From: Halanaerobium kushneri
Lineage (GTDB): Bacteria; Bacillota; Halanaerobiia; Halanaerobiales; Halanaerobiaceae
NCBI RefSeq assembly: GCF_900156285.1
Contig: NZ_FTNC01000012.1
Span: 17,689-81,688 of the forward strand
Direction of reading: 5' to 3'
DNA: 64,000 nucleotides
Translations under genes and position numbers: made by a program
Notes under the pieces: model-generated
Database searches by the model: none
What the model was told of the DNA's origin: nothing
What the model saw: the letters and a program-made list of their open reading frames with translations, nothing else
In this document: piece after piece, positions 1 through 9,314 of the stretch
Numbering within the stretch: position 1 is the stretch's first letter
Layout of the letters: every line of letters begins with the position of its first letter

Positions 1-44
1 AAATTTTAAAATTTTTTGGACCGACTTTCAAAAAAACTGATACT

Positions 45-974
45 TTAAATTTCAGTGATTCTAATTAATTTTTTGAGCCTTTTTAAATCCTTTAGGCTTC
101 CCATTTCTGTACCATCTCTTAACAGTGTTGCACTGCTGGCAGCGGCTGCAAATTTAATCATTTCCCTTAAATTAAGGTTATTTTCCAGAGCATAGGCCAG
201 TCCACCGACCATCGCATCTCCAGCTCCAACTGTGCTTTTTACATTTAACTTTAATGGATCAATTTTATATTTCCCCTGCTCTGTAATAAATACTGCCCCA
301 TTTTCGCCCAGAGAAAGCATAATCATTTTAATACCATTATCTAAGAGACTTTCTGCTTTTCTAATCATCATCTTTAGATCCTTAAAGTCTTTTTTAAAAT
401 AAAGTTCCAGCTCATGTTCATTGGGTTTAATTAATGTGGGTGCTGCTTCTATACCTGCTTCAAATAGTGGTCCATCTGCATCCAGTATAGTTTTAATTTT
501 TCTATTTTTAGCTTCTTTAATGAGTTCAAAATAAATATCATTATCAACTCCAGCTGGAACACTACCTGCTAAAACTAATATATCATCTGTTTTTAAATTA
601 GTAAAAAGTTTTGTCTTTAATTCTTCAATTTGTCTGAAAGAAATTGGAGAACCTGATTCATTAAGATCAGTAAATGTGTTATTAACTGGATCTACTATTT
701 TAGTATTTGTTCTAGTTTCCCTACTAGTTTTAATAAATTCTGTTTTTATACCTAAGCTTTTAATTTCATTTATAATAAAATTTCCGGCTGCTCCACCTAA
801 AAGACCGGCAGCTGTGCTCTGCTGACCTAAGTTTTTAAGCATTTTCGAAACATTAATCCCCTTACCTCCAGCATCTTTGTGTACTTTTTTGATGCGGTTT
901 AAATTATTAATTCTAAAACTTTCTATAATTATGGTTTTATCTAAAGCTGGATTTAAAGTTAGTGTTTTGATCAT
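45..974 (-). CDS. fruK: 1-phosphofructokinase (PfkB family)
   Basis: A ribokinase/PfkB-type sugar kinase of 309 residues, closest in pattern to FruK/LacC enzymes that phosphorylate fructose 1-phosphate (or tagatose 6-phosphate) with ATP. Visible features are the N-terminal TLNPALDKT strand, the AGGKGINVSK substrate loop near residue 40, and the catalytic GAGD motif at residues 250-253 (VGAGDAMVGG). I start at the ATG at 974; an in-frame TTG nine bases upstream leaves no room for a ribosome site. It lies downstream of mtlA on the same strand, so it is probably co-transcribed with the PTS genes. Exact substrate is inferred, not shown. Confidence 0.85.
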   Translation of the reverse strand: MIKTLTLNPALDKTIIIESFRINNLNRIKKVHKDAGGKGINVSKMLKNLGQQSTAAGLLGGAAGNFIINEIKSLGIKTEFIKTSRETRTNTKIVDPVNNTFTDLNESGSPISFRQIEELKTKLFTNLKTDDILVLAGSVPAGVDNDIYFELIKEAKNRKIKTILDADGPLFEAGIEAAPTLIKPNEHELELYFKKDFKDLKMMIRKAESLLDNGIKMIMLSLGENGAVFITEQGKYKIDPLKLNVKSTVGAGDAMVGGLAYALENNLNLREMIKFAAAASSATLLRDGTEMGSLKDLKRLKKLIRITEI

Positions 975-1005
975 TATTATCAATCCCTATTAATTATTTT
1001 AATTT

Positions 1006-1052
1006 GCTCCCCCGCTTAGAGCTTCTCTTAAAGACATTCTAAACAGGGGAGC
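1006..1052 (-). other. Intergenic mRNA hairpin between mtlA and fruK
   Basis: In the minus-strand transcript GCUCCCCUGUUUAGA pairs along 15 positions with a downstream arm, two of them G-U wobbles; the loop is about 17 nt. No U-tract follows, so it looks more like an mRNA processing or stability element than an intrinsic terminator. Confidence 0.6.
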
Positions 1053-1072
1053 CTGCTTATTTATTAATATTT

Positions 1073-2965
1073 TTAAAGTGTAAATTCTTCGTAGATATAG
1101 TCAATATCATCTGTAGTTCTTAATTTTTCAGCTGTGGTATTTTCTTCTATTAATTCCGATAAATTAGCCAGAATCTTGAGATGTTCATTACCTACACCTG
1201 CAATTGCAATTACCAGATAGACTGTCTCACCTTCAAAATTTACTCCTTCCGGAAACTGCAAAATTGAAATTCCAGTCTTTTTAATTTTCTTTTTAGCACT
1301 TCCCACACCATGAGGTATTGCAACCCCCTGACCAATATATGTTGACATTTCTTCTTCTCGATCCAGCATTGCATTAACATAATCCTGGTCAACATAACCG
1401 CTGTCAACAAGAAGCTGACCTGCCATTTTAATAGCCTCAGTTCTTTTGACACTGTCTAAACCCAGTTTTATATTTTCTTTTTTTAAAATTTCTTGATTGA
1501 CGAAAGCAGCAGACTGAGCTTCTTTTTTTTCTACTGCTTTACTCTGCTTTTTTTGATCATCTTCTCCTGCCTGCAGTCTTTCTACTAGCTGATCATAAAC
1601 AGGAGTCTGCAGAAAGTCCTGTATTGAAATATGTTCAGCCTGAGGTGCTTTCTGTTTTGCTCGTTCAGTTAAATTCTGATGAGTAATTACTATCTGAGCA
1701 TCCTGAGGGATTTCATCAATTGCCTTATTGACAACTTCAATATCCAGTCCGGCTGCTTTTATCTTCTTACGCAGTCTTCCTGCTCCCATTGCACTGGAAC
1801 CCATACCTGCATCACAGGCAAAAACAATTTTACTTACTTCTGAGGCACTTAACTTTTTATTAGCTTTATCCATGTGTAAATCTCTACCCTTTTGCTCTCT
1901 TACCCTAGACTGGGCTGATTCAAACTCCATAGTATCTCCGCGGGCAACAGACCTTTTAATTAAAACAGAGGCTATTACAAATGATACTGCTGTAGCAGCT
2001 AATATTCCGGCAAATACACCTAGATAATTTCCTCTTGGTGTCATTGCCAGATAGGCAAAAATACTACCAGGAGAAGGTGTTGCTACAAGACCAGTGTTAA
2101 ATAGTCTGAAAGTAAAGATCCCGCTGGCTCCACCACCTATAACTGCTAATAAAAGAGAAGGCTTCATTAAAACATAAGGAAAATATATTTCGTGAATTCC
2201 ACCAAAAAAGTGAATTATTATTGCACCAGGTGCAGACTCTTTTACCATTCCCTCCGCCGAGAAAATCCAGTAAGCTAAAAGAATTCCAAGTCCGGGACCA
2301 GGATTTGTTTCCAGCATAAAAAAGATTGACTTACCCGCTTCTTCTACCTGCTGAACTCCTAAGGGACTTAAAATACCATGGTTGATTGCATTATTTAAAA
2401 ATAAAATTTTTGCAGGCTCAATAAAGATTGAAGCCAGAGGTAAAAGACCACGATTTACAAAAAATTCTACTCCTACCCGTAAGACTTCATTTAAGTTGCT
2501 TACAACAGGACCAATAATTTGATAAGCAAAGATTGCAAGCAGACCACCAACAATACCGGCTGTAAAGTTATTAATCAGCATTTCAAAACCAGGTTTTATC
2601 TTTCCTTCAAACTGCTGATCAATATGTTTAATAACCCAGCCTCCAAAAGGACCTAAAATCATTGCCCCAATAAACATTGGAATATCAGTACCAACAATAA
2701 CTCCCATTGTAGCAATAACACCTATTACACCACCTCTTTTACCAGCTACCATCTGCCCACCAGTAAAAGCTATCAAGACAGGCAGCATATAGGTTATCAT
2801 AGGACCAACTAAACTTGCCAGTCCTTCATTTGGAATCCAGCCTGTTGGAATAAAAAAGGCCGTAATTAAACCCCAGGCAATAAAAGCACCAATATTAGGC
2901 ATTACCATCCCACTTAAAAAACGACCAAAATTCTGCACCTTATTCTGAAAACTACTTTTCTGCAT
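1073..2965 (-). CDS. mtlA: PTS mannitol-specific transporter EIICBA
   Basis: A 630-residue fused PTS permease that imports and phosphorylates mannitol. The membrane EIIC domain spans about residues 1-340 and carries the GIHE motif (FFGGIHEIYFP). EIIB follows (about 375-465) with the phosphocysteine at residue 384 (FACDAGMGSS). EIIA ends the protein with the phosphohistidine at residue 552 (VAIPHG). The same EIICBA order, and nearly the same positions as E. coli MtlA (Cys384, His554 from the literature), support a mannitol or closely related hexitol substrate. The ATG directly follows the mtlR stop, with the AGGAGG site inside mtlR, so the two are translationally linked. Confidence 0.92.
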   Translation of the reverse strand: MQKSSFQNKVQNFGRFLSGMVMPNIGAFIAWGLITAFFIPTGWIPNEGLASLVGPMITYMLPVLIAFTGGQMVAGKRGGVIGVIATMGVIVGTDIPMFIGAMILGPFGGWVIKHIDQQFEGKIKPGFEMLINNFTAGIVGGLLAIFAYQIIGPVVSNLNEVLRVGVEFFVNRGLLPLASIFIEPAKILFLNNAINHGILSPLGVQQVEEAGKSIFFMLETNPGPGLGILLAYWIFSAEGMVKESAPGAIIIHFFGGIHEIYFPYVLMKPSLLLAVIGGGASGIFTFRLFNTGLVATPSPGSIFAYLAMTPRGNYLGVFAGILAATAVSFVIASVLIKRSVARGDTMEFESAQSRVREQKGRDLHMDKANKKLSASEVSKIVFACDAGMGSSAMGAGRLRKKIKAAGLDIEVVNKAIDEIPQDAQIVITHQNLTERAKQKAPQAEHISIQDFLQTPVYDQLVERLQAGEDDQKKQSKAVEKKEAQSAAFVNQEILKKENIKLGLDSVKRTEAIKMAGQLLVDSGYVDQDYVNAMLDREEEMSTYIGQGVAIPHGVGSAKKKIKKTGISILQFPEGVNFEGETVYLVIAIAGVGNEHLKILANLSELIEENTTAEKLRTTDDIDYIYEEFTL

Positions 2966-5080
2966 TTAATTTTCCTCCTTGTGATATTGAACTGTACTTT
3001 TTTGTTGTAAAAAATAATCAAAATGTTCTGCCAGTCCATAATAAATTTCTTCCCTACTGCCGCTATTAACAGCATCGATAAAATTTTGATTTTCAATTAA
3101 TAAATGACTGATTTCACTTAAAACTTCTCTGCCCTGAGTACTTCCCTTAAGAGGGGCAGCCATTAAAACAACAAGATTTATTGCTGTTTTATCTTCATTT
3201 TCAGCCTCAAGTTCAAAGCTTTTCTCAGGTCGAATAACTGCAAAATATAATTCATTAACTGCACTGCTCTGGCAGTGGAGCAGCATGATCCGATTATGTT
3301 TTAAAACTGTACTTCCCTTTTCTTCTCTTAAATTCAAATCCATTTTAACTTTATTTCTTTTGGCTGGTTTTTCGGCCAGGATAGCTGCAGCATCTTCAAT
3401 TAATTTTTCTATATTTTGAAATTGATAATTACTTTTTAACTGAAAGTTATTTAAAACCTCCAGTATTCCCTGATTGTAATTATTAATCATTTCCAGTTTT
3501 TCTTTTAAAGTAATTTTATTATTCCTTCTCCGGCTTTTAGCCCTGTTTTTGAGGAGAAAATCGCTAATTTCCTGCTGCTGCTTTTCATTTAAGAGAGGAT
3601 TAACAACAATTACCGGAACTGTACTCTCAGGGATTGCAACTGTCGAAATAATAAGATCAAGATTCAAATTTTCAATTTCCTGCCTGTCAAAATCTAAGGT
3701 TGAAATTAAAGATGTTACTTCTATATTTTTAAATTCTTTGCTTAGTCTGGATGCCAAGAGCCTGGAGGCACCGATGCCGCTTGTACAGGCAACTGCTGCT
3801 CTATATTTTTGCTGTGGCTTCCTCTTTCTTTCCACAGCAGAACCAAGATGCATTGCAATATAGGCTGCCTCAGAATCAGGAACTTCAATTTTTTCTTTTT
3901 CGGCCAGAATAGCTGCACATTTTTTTGAAACTTCAAATAACTCAGCATATTTTTCTTTTATTTCCTCTAAAAGAGGATTTCGAATATCTAACTCCAGCTT
4001 AATCCGATTAATTGTTGGCTCAAGGTGCCGGACCAGCCCAATTAAAAGTTCTTCATCATCTTCAAGATAGATTCCAAGCTCTATTTCCGCTTTTTCAATC
4101 ATTTTTCTTGTTATATTAACCAGATGGTAATCTTCGGTCATCGAAATTTCGTCATTATAAATTCCACCACGACCTTTACTCCCCATTAAATGCATTGTCA
4201 CATAAGCGATTTCTGCTTCCGGTATTTCTACTTTAAAGGCCTCTGCGATTGAAGAAACAAGTTCGCTGGCTATTAGAAATTCCTTTTTCCCTTTTAAATT
4301 ATCCAGTATCTCTGGATTAATAGTTATTTGTTCACCATCCTTAATCCTCTTTAAAGCAATTGCCAGGTGTACCATCAGTGCAGCATAGGCATCATCAGCA
4401 AGCTGATAACTCATTTTGTTTTCTAGTTTTTTGATATATTCATCTAATAAATTAATTGTATCAAGTCCAATTAGATTTAAGAGCCTATTTTTTGATATAT
4501 TTTTTCTCAGTTTTTTTTCTGGCTCAGAATACTTATCCTGAAGCATCAGTAAAATTTCTTCCAAATTGAAATTCTGATAGAGCAGATTAATACTTGCCTT
4601 TCTGATCTCCCTCTCCTTACCCTGTAGAAAAACTCCCAATCCTGGCTTTCTGACCAGTTTGATCTGATATTCTTTAAGCCAACCTTCAATTTCATCTAAA
4701 TCGTGACTGATTGTTGCCTCAGAGACATTACAAATCCTGGTAAAAGTATAAAGTTTATTGGGCCTCTGATCTCTTAAAAGCTCGGAAAGAATAATCATTT
4801 TTCTTTCTTCAGGTGTAAAATGTCTGTCAACAGCCTCAAACTCCAGCAGTTCTGCAATTCTGGTTTTATCAGCTGGCAAACAGTCCAGGCGAATCCCTGT
4901 ACCTTTTTTCTTTTCCAATTTAATATCATTACTTCTCAACCATTTTTCTACTTTTTTGAGTTCTCTCAAAACCGTTCTGGAGCTGACATCTAACCTTTCT
5001 GCAATTTTCTCAGTCACAATGTAATCCTCATTTTTAATTAAGATCTTAATAATCTTTTTAGTTCTAGAACTAATTTTCAT
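2966..5080 (-). CDS. mtlR: PRD-containing transcriptional activator, MtlR type
   Basis: A 704-residue BglG/MtlR-family regulator. Order of domains: an N-terminal helix-turn-helix (ENEDYIVTEKIAERLDVSSRTV, near residues 15-35), a second Mga-like HTH (about 85-180), two PTS regulation domains with conserved histidines (about 190-400), a GatB/EIIB-like domain with CTSGIGASR, and a C-terminal EIIA-like domain with an LLHCQS segment. Such proteins sense PTS phosphorylation and activate mtl operons. I start at the internal ATG (5080), which has AAAGGAG at proper spacing; an upstream ATG at 5101 would contain that site. Activator rather than antiterminator is inferred from the two HTH domains. Confidence 0.88.
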   Translation of the reverse strand: MKISSRTKKIIKILIKNEDYIVTEKIAERLDVSSRTVLRELKKVEKWLRSNDIKLEKKKGTGIRLDCLPADKTRIAELLEFEAVDRHFTPEERKMIILSELLRDQRPNKLYTFTRICNVSEATISHDLDEIEGWLKEYQIKLVRKPGLGVFLQGKEREIRKASINLLYQNFNLEEILLMLQDKYSEPEKKLRKNISKNRLLNLIGLDTINLLDEYIKKLENKMSYQLADDAYAALMVHLAIALKRIKDGEQITINPEILDNLKGKKEFLIASELVSSIAEAFKVEIPEAEIAYVTMHLMGSKGRGGIYNDEISMTEDYHLVNITRKMIEKAEIELGIYLEDDEELLIGLVRHLEPTINRIKLELDIRNPLLEEIKEKYAELFEVSKKCAAILAEKEKIEVPDSEAAYIAMHLGSAVERKRKPQQKYRAAVACTSGIGASRLLASRLSKEFKNIEVTSLISTLDFDRQEIENLNLDLIISTVAIPESTVPVIVVNPLLNEKQQQEISDFLLKNRAKSRRRNNKITLKEKLEMINNYNQGILEVLNNFQLKSNYQFQNIEKLIEDAAAILAEKPAKRNKVKMDLNLREEKGSTVLKHNRIMLLHCQSSAVNELYFAVIRPEKSFELEAENEDKTAINLVVLMAAPLKGSTQGREVLSEISHLLIENQNFIDAVNSGSREEIYYGLAEHFDYFLQQKSTVQYHKEEN

Positions 5081-5111
5081 AACTGATACTCCTTTGGCCA
5101 AAATTCCTGTT

Positions 5112-5154
5112 CAGGTACCGTGTACCACCCGATTTTTGTCAAACTATGTTGAAA
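5112..5154. repeat. 43-bp direct repeat, copy 1
   Basis: First of two near-identical 43-bp copies (40 of 43 bases the same) beginning CAGGTACCGTGTACCACCC. It lies just upstream of mtlR. It contains a GGTACCGTGTACC palindrome-like core. Its second half merges into a small inverted repeat, AACTAT-GTTGAA-ATAGTT, absent from copy 2. Confidence 0.9.
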
Positions 5155-5361
5155 TAGTTCAAATTAAGAAAAAGCAGATTATAAGCTTATGCCATTCTTA
5201 TTAAATTATGTCACTTAAATGCAGATTTATTTTATAGCTTTTCTCAATTTCTAATTTAATTTTATTCTCTTAAGACTTAAATTACAAGGAAAAGAAAAAT
5301 AGTTCTGGCAGCTTTTATAAATGACAGAATTTATAATCTTTAATTTTGTCTTATTTACATC
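5155..5361. other. Non-coding spacer between direct repeats
   Basis: AT-rich sequence between the two repeat copies. No open frame, RNA gene or clear terminator was seen. The mtlR promoter should lie here or within copy 1, but no strong -35/-10 pair stood out. Confidence 0.5.
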
Positions 5362-5404
5362 CAGGTGCCGTGTACCACCCGATTTTTGTTAAACTATGCT
5401 GAAA
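5362..5404. repeat. 43-bp direct repeat, copy 2
   Basis: Second copy, starting exactly 250 bp after the first and differing at three positions. About 50 bp further on there is a GTGCCAGGCAC palindrome followed by ACATGTACATGTAC (around 5455-5477), reminiscent of REP-like palindromes. No transposase is adjacent. Confidence 0.9.
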
Positions 5405-5576
5405 AAGACCTAAAAACAGGATCTTTCGATAAATATATACATAATATGACAAGTGCCAGGCACATGTACATGTACATAAAAGGATAAAATAAAAAAAGGA
5501 CCTCTATATTTTAAATAGAATATATTAATTAGCGATAAATAAAATAGAGTAAGAATTCAATAATGGAGTGATGACT

Positions 5577-6395
5577 TTGCATAAATGGCGGCTTATAATT
5601 GAGAACAAAAACGATGCCTACTATAATATGGCAGTTGATGAAGCGATCATGAAAATCCACAGTCAGGGTGAAACTCCTCCCACTTTACGTTTTTATGGTT
5701 GGAAACCTGCTGCTCTTTCGTTGGGCTATTTTCAGCAGGCTAGAAAAGAAGTTAATTTTGAGAAATGTCAGCAGCAAGGAATCGATCTTGTCCGGCGCTT
5801 AACTGGGGGTAGGGCAATTTTACATGATAGAGAACTCACCTATAGTATTGTAATTAGAGAAGATTATAAACTGCTGGCTGATTCTATAGAAAAAAGTTAT
5901 CAGCAGATTAGCAGAGGTCTTGTTGCTGGCTTAAATCAGCTGGGAATTGAGGCAGAGTTAAAAGCTGTTGAAAAGGGACAAAAAGCCCCACGTGGTCATT
6001 CTGCTGCCTGTTTTGATGCTCCATCCTGGTATGAAGTGATTTTAAATAATAAAAAGTTGATTGGAAGTGCTCAAAGGAGAAAGAATAATACAATTTTGCA
6101 GCATGGCTCTCTTCCACTTGAAATTGAAGCAGATAAAATTTTTAAATTTTTAAATTATGATTCTGAAAGACAGCGAGAAAAAGCCCGGAGAGTGTTTGCA
6201 GCTAAATCAACCTCATTGAAAAAAGCCGGATATTATTTCTCTGAAAAAAAACTAAAAAGAGCTTTAGCTCAGGGACTGGAGCAGGCACTGGAAATCAATT
6301 TAGAAAAAGATAAATTAACTGAATCAGAAAAAAAACTGGCTTTAAAACTGGCTGAAGAAAAATATAAAAGTAAAAAGTGGACCTATAAGAGATAA
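5577..6395 (+). CDS. lipM: Octanoyltransferase LipM
   Basis: A lipoate ligase/octanoyltransferase-fold protein of about 272 residues. Like B. subtilis LipM it has LRFYGWKPAALSLGYFQ, the RRLTGGRAILHDRELTYS loop, and an ACFDAPSWYEV segment whose cysteine (residue 145) matches the acyl-carrying Cys of LipM. It would move octanoate from acyl carrier protein to the GcvH protein. Start codon: a TTG at 5577 sits 8 nt after GGAG; GTG 5568 and ATG 5571 are too close to that site. lipA follows 25 bp downstream, completing de novo lipoate synthesis. Separation from LplA-type ligases rests on this overall similarity. Confidence 0.87.
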   Translation: MHKWRLIIENKNDAYYNMAVDEAIMKIHSQGETPPTLRFYGWKPAALSLGYFQQARKEVNFEKCQQQGIDLVRRLTGGRAILHDRELTYSIVIREDYKLLADSIEKSYQQISRGLVAGLNQLGIEAELKAVEKGQKAPRGHSAACFDAPSWYEVILNNKKLIGSAQRRKNNTILQHGSLPLEIEADKIFKFLNYDSERQREKARRVFAAKSTSLKKAGYYFSEKKLKRALAQGLEQALEINLEKDKLTESEKKLALKLAEEKYKSKKWTYKR

Positions 6396-6420
6396 ATTAA
6401 TCCTGAAAGGTGGTAATATA

Positions 6421-7296
6421 ATGATAAATAAAAATGCTCGCAAAAGATTACCGAGCTGGTTGCGTCAAAAAGATCCTCTGCAGAAAGGGATGCTGGCAAC
6501 CCGCAATATGCTTAAAAATTTAGAATTAAATACAGTCTGTCAGAATGCCCGCTGTCCTAACATTGGTGAATGTTACAGCAAAAAAACAGCTACTTTTATG
6601 ATTCTGGGCCAGTACTGTACTCGCAACTGCCGTTTCTGTTCTGTAACTCATCATAAACCGGAAGCTGTTGACCTTAAGGAAGCTGCTAGAGTGGCAGAAG
6701 CTGTTGCAAAACTAAAGCTTAAACACGCTGTTATTACTTCAGTAACCCGTGATGACCTTGAAGATGGTGGTGCAGAACAGTTTGTAAGAGTAATTAATGC
6801 TATTAGAGAAAGAACACCGTCAGTTTCTGTAGAAGTATTAACTCCTGATTTTAACAATAATCAGGCTGCTTTAGACAAAATTATTAAGGCAAAACCTGAA
6901 ATTTTTAATCATAACGTAGAAACTGTACCTGCCCTTTATCAAAAGGTAAGACCACAGGCGGATTATCAGCAGTCACTAACTGTTTTAAATACGGTAGCGG
7001 AAAGAGATTCAGAAATAATAATTAAATCAGGTATGATGCTTGGGCTTGGAGAAAGTGAAGAAGAACTTACTGCAGTCTGGAAAGATCTGCTGGCAGCTGG
7101 GGTGGAAATATTAACGATGGGACAATATCTTCAACCTACAAATAAAAATATTGAAGTAGCAGAATATATAAGACCGGAGCAATTTGAAGAATTTAAAGAA
7201 AAAGCTCTTAAACTTGGCTTTAAATCAGTTTCCTCCGGTCCTCATGTGCGAAGTTCTTATTTAGCTGAAGAAACTTATGAAAATTTAAATTCTTAA
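6421..7296 (+). CDS. lipA: Lipoyl synthase
   Basis: A radical SAM enzyme of 291 residues that inserts two sulfurs into octanoyl groups on lipoyl domains. The auxiliary cluster cysteines are C40, C45 and C51 (CQNARCPNIGEC) and the SAM-cluster cysteines are C66, C70 and C73 (CTRNCRFC). The C-terminal RSSY serine that ligates the auxiliary cluster is present at residues 277-280. Length and all motifs match the family. GGTGG precedes the ATG. It forms a two-gene operon with lipM. No lipoylated protein gene is in this window, so its client is not shown here. Confidence 0.96.
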   Translation: MINKNARKRLPSWLRQKDPLQKGMLATRNMLKNLELNTVCQNARCPNIGECYSKKTATFMILGQYCTRNCRFCSVTHHKPEAVDLKEAARVAEAVAKLKLKHAVITSVTRDDLEDGGAEQFVRVINAIRERTPSVSVEVLTPDFNNNQAALDKIIKAKPEIFNHNVETVPALYQKVRPQADYQQSLTVLNTVAERDSEIIIKSGMMLGLGESEEELTAVWKDLLAAGVEILTMGQYLQPTNKNIEVAEYIRPEQFEEFKEKALKLGFKSVSSGPHVRSSYLAEETYENLNS

Positions 7297-7355
7297 ATAT
7301 TTAAAAAGCAATAAATCTCTAAAGCTATAGTAACTTTAACAGTAATTTAAAAATT

Positions 7356-9311
7356 TTAACCAGGGTATTTTTCCTTGATGATTCCATCCTGATAGGCGGT
7401 AAGAAGCTGCATTAAATACTTGACATCTTCTCCCAGCTTTTTACCAATATCTGTATCAGCTATTTTTTGTGGTTTCTCAAATCTCAATACATCTGTTGCT
7501 GAAATTGTGTCCCTGCTATCTTTATGCAGGGCATTTTTTTTGCTAATAAAAGGTTCATGAGATATCAACCGCATTTTAGTATTACTATAAGTTAAGGTAT
7601 AGCCTGCTATTCCAGTTTTTTCATGGTAGGCTGCAGAAATACCGCCATCAATTACTAATAGTCTTCCATTTCCCTTAATTGGACTTTCTCCCTTTTTTTC
7701 TGCTACCGGAGTATGACCATTAATAATATGTCCGGTTTCCGGATTAAGTCCAAACTCAGCCAAAATCTTTTTGCAGATATATTCTTTCTCTCTGGCCTGA
7801 TAGTAAGGGTTTTTCTTTTCCAGATAAAGCTCCGATTTATCTTCCTCAGTAAAGTAGCGGAGAAAAGTTGTCATTTTCTCTTTACCAAATAATGGGGACA
7901 GCTCACCCCGCCAGAGGTACCAGAGCCAGTCTTTAAAATTATGATTACTGTCCGGATTAGAATAACTGCGCCGAATAACATCATCGAAAAAATCCATTAG
8001 ATTTTTTCCACTGTATTTCTTGCCCTCAACTTCGATTGCAGAAAAGCTGCCCTCTTCATTCATCGGCAGGCAGCCATGAAAAAGCAAATTACCATTATAT
8101 TTTCTGTACATATTGCCATTATTAAAAAGAAAACGTATGTCAGCTTTCAATCGATCATTATTTCTAAATGAATAACGAAGCTGTTCTATAACCTCTTCCT
8201 CCCAGCTGCTCAAGCGATAGGGATCCTGGGGATCAATAGTTGGAAAATCAGAATCAGTTAATTTATACTCTTTGCCATTAAGAACAATAATACCTTTTTG
8301 ATAGTCAATTTTTTCTAAATATAAAGCCTCATTCATTTTAAATTCAGGCCTCTTTTTTATCAGCTGTCCTTCCAGTTTAAATTGAATAACAGCAATTGCC
8401 TTATGCATCTGGGTCATTATATTTATTTCATCCTGATCCAGCTCTCGTTCAATTAACTTAGGTTTAAAAATTTCCGAATTAACTTTTTGATAGTTACTCA
8501 TGGCGAATCTGGCCAGGGGCCTCATGTTAATTCCATAACCCTCTTCTAAAAACTCAAGATTACCATAGCGAAGTGCAATTCTTAAAGCAGTAGCAATTAA
8601 AGATTTCTGACCCAGAGCTGCTCCCATCCAAAGGATATCGTGATTTCCCCACTGAATATCAACATTATGGTGATTTTTTAAAACATTCATAATCACATCA
8701 GGTGCCGGACCACGGTCAAAAATATCACCAATAATGTGCAGTTTATCAACTGCAAAACTCTGTATTAATTCAGAAAGAGATATAATAAAATTTTCTGCCT
8801 GATCGATTTCGATAATTGTTGTTAAAATCTGATCCTTATAGTCTTTTTTATTGGGATCGCCTTTTTTTATATGTAAAAGCTCTTCAATAATATAAGCAAA
8901 TTCTTCCGGCAGAGCCTTTCGCACCTTAGAGCGAGTATAAATTGAAGAAACTTCCTGAGAAATTCTGACCATATAATCCAGGGCCTCTTTATACCACTCA
9001 GGTGGAATTCCTCCTCGTGCATGCAGTTCTTTCATCTTTGATTTAGGATAAAATATTAATGTAGCTAATTCTCTTTTTTCTGTATCGGTTAAACTGTCAG
9101 AAAAAATCTGATCAATCTTATACTCAATTACTCCTGAGGCAGTTTTCAGCATATACTTAAATGCCTCAGCTTCTCCGTGTAAATCAGTTAAAAAATGTTC
9201 GGTACTTTTTGGCAAATTTAAAATCGCTTTTAAATTTATAATTTCTGTGCTGACAGCCGGTATATTTGGAAATTGATCTGCTAAAAGCTGTAAATATTTT
9301 AAATCTTTCAT
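7356..9311 (-). CDS. fbp: Fructose-1,6-bisphosphatase class III
   Basis: A 651-residue class III FBPase of the calcineurin-like metallophosphoesterase type, the long form typical of Firmicutes. It hydrolyses fructose 1,6-bisphosphate in gluconeogenesis. Metal-binding motifs are DLHGE (residues 43-47), GDIFDRGP, GNHDILWMG and, late in the protein, INGHTPV. The start is the ATG at 9311 behind GGGAGG; the TTG immediately before it is also in frame. Its ribosome site overlaps the stop of the upstream GNAT gene, so the two are probably co-transcribed. Confidence 0.95.
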   Translation of the reverse strand: MKDLKYLQLLADQFPNIPAVSTEIINLKAILNLPKSTEHFLTDLHGEAEAFKYMLKTASGVIEYKIDQIFSDSLTDTEKRELATLIFYPKSKMKELHARGGIPPEWYKEALDYMVRISQEVSSIYTRSKVRKALPEEFAYIIEELLHIKKGDPNKKDYKDQILTTIIEIDQAENFIISLSELIQSFAVDKLHIIGDIFDRGPAPDVIMNVLKNHHNVDIQWGNHDILWMGAALGQKSLIATALRIALRYGNLEFLEEGYGINMRPLARFAMSNYQKVNSEIFKPKLIERELDQDEINIMTQMHKAIAVIQFKLEGQLIKKRPEFKMNEALYLEKIDYQKGIIVLNGKEYKLTDSDFPTIDPQDPYRLSSWEEEVIEQLRYSFRNNDRLKADIRFLFNNGNMYRKYNGNLLFHGCLPMNEEGSFSAIEVEGKKYSGKNLMDFFDDVIRRSYSNPDSNHNFKDWLWYLWRGELSPLFGKEKMTTFLRYFTEEDKSELYLEKKNPYYQAREKEYICKKILAEFGLNPETGHIINGHTPVAEKKGESPIKGNGRLLVIDGGISAAYHEKTGIAGYTLTYSNTKMRLISHEPFISKKNALHKDSRDTISATDVLRFEKPQKIADTDIGKKLGEDVKYLMQLLTAYQDGIIKEKYPG

Positions 9312-9314
9312 CAA

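Noticed and set aside
5112..5404. Possible T-box fragments in the 43-bp repeats (minus strand reads CGGGTGGTACACGG)
   Set aside because: It resembles the GGGTGGTACCGCG motif but differs in the core, lacks stem I and a terminator, and occurs twice as a direct repeat.
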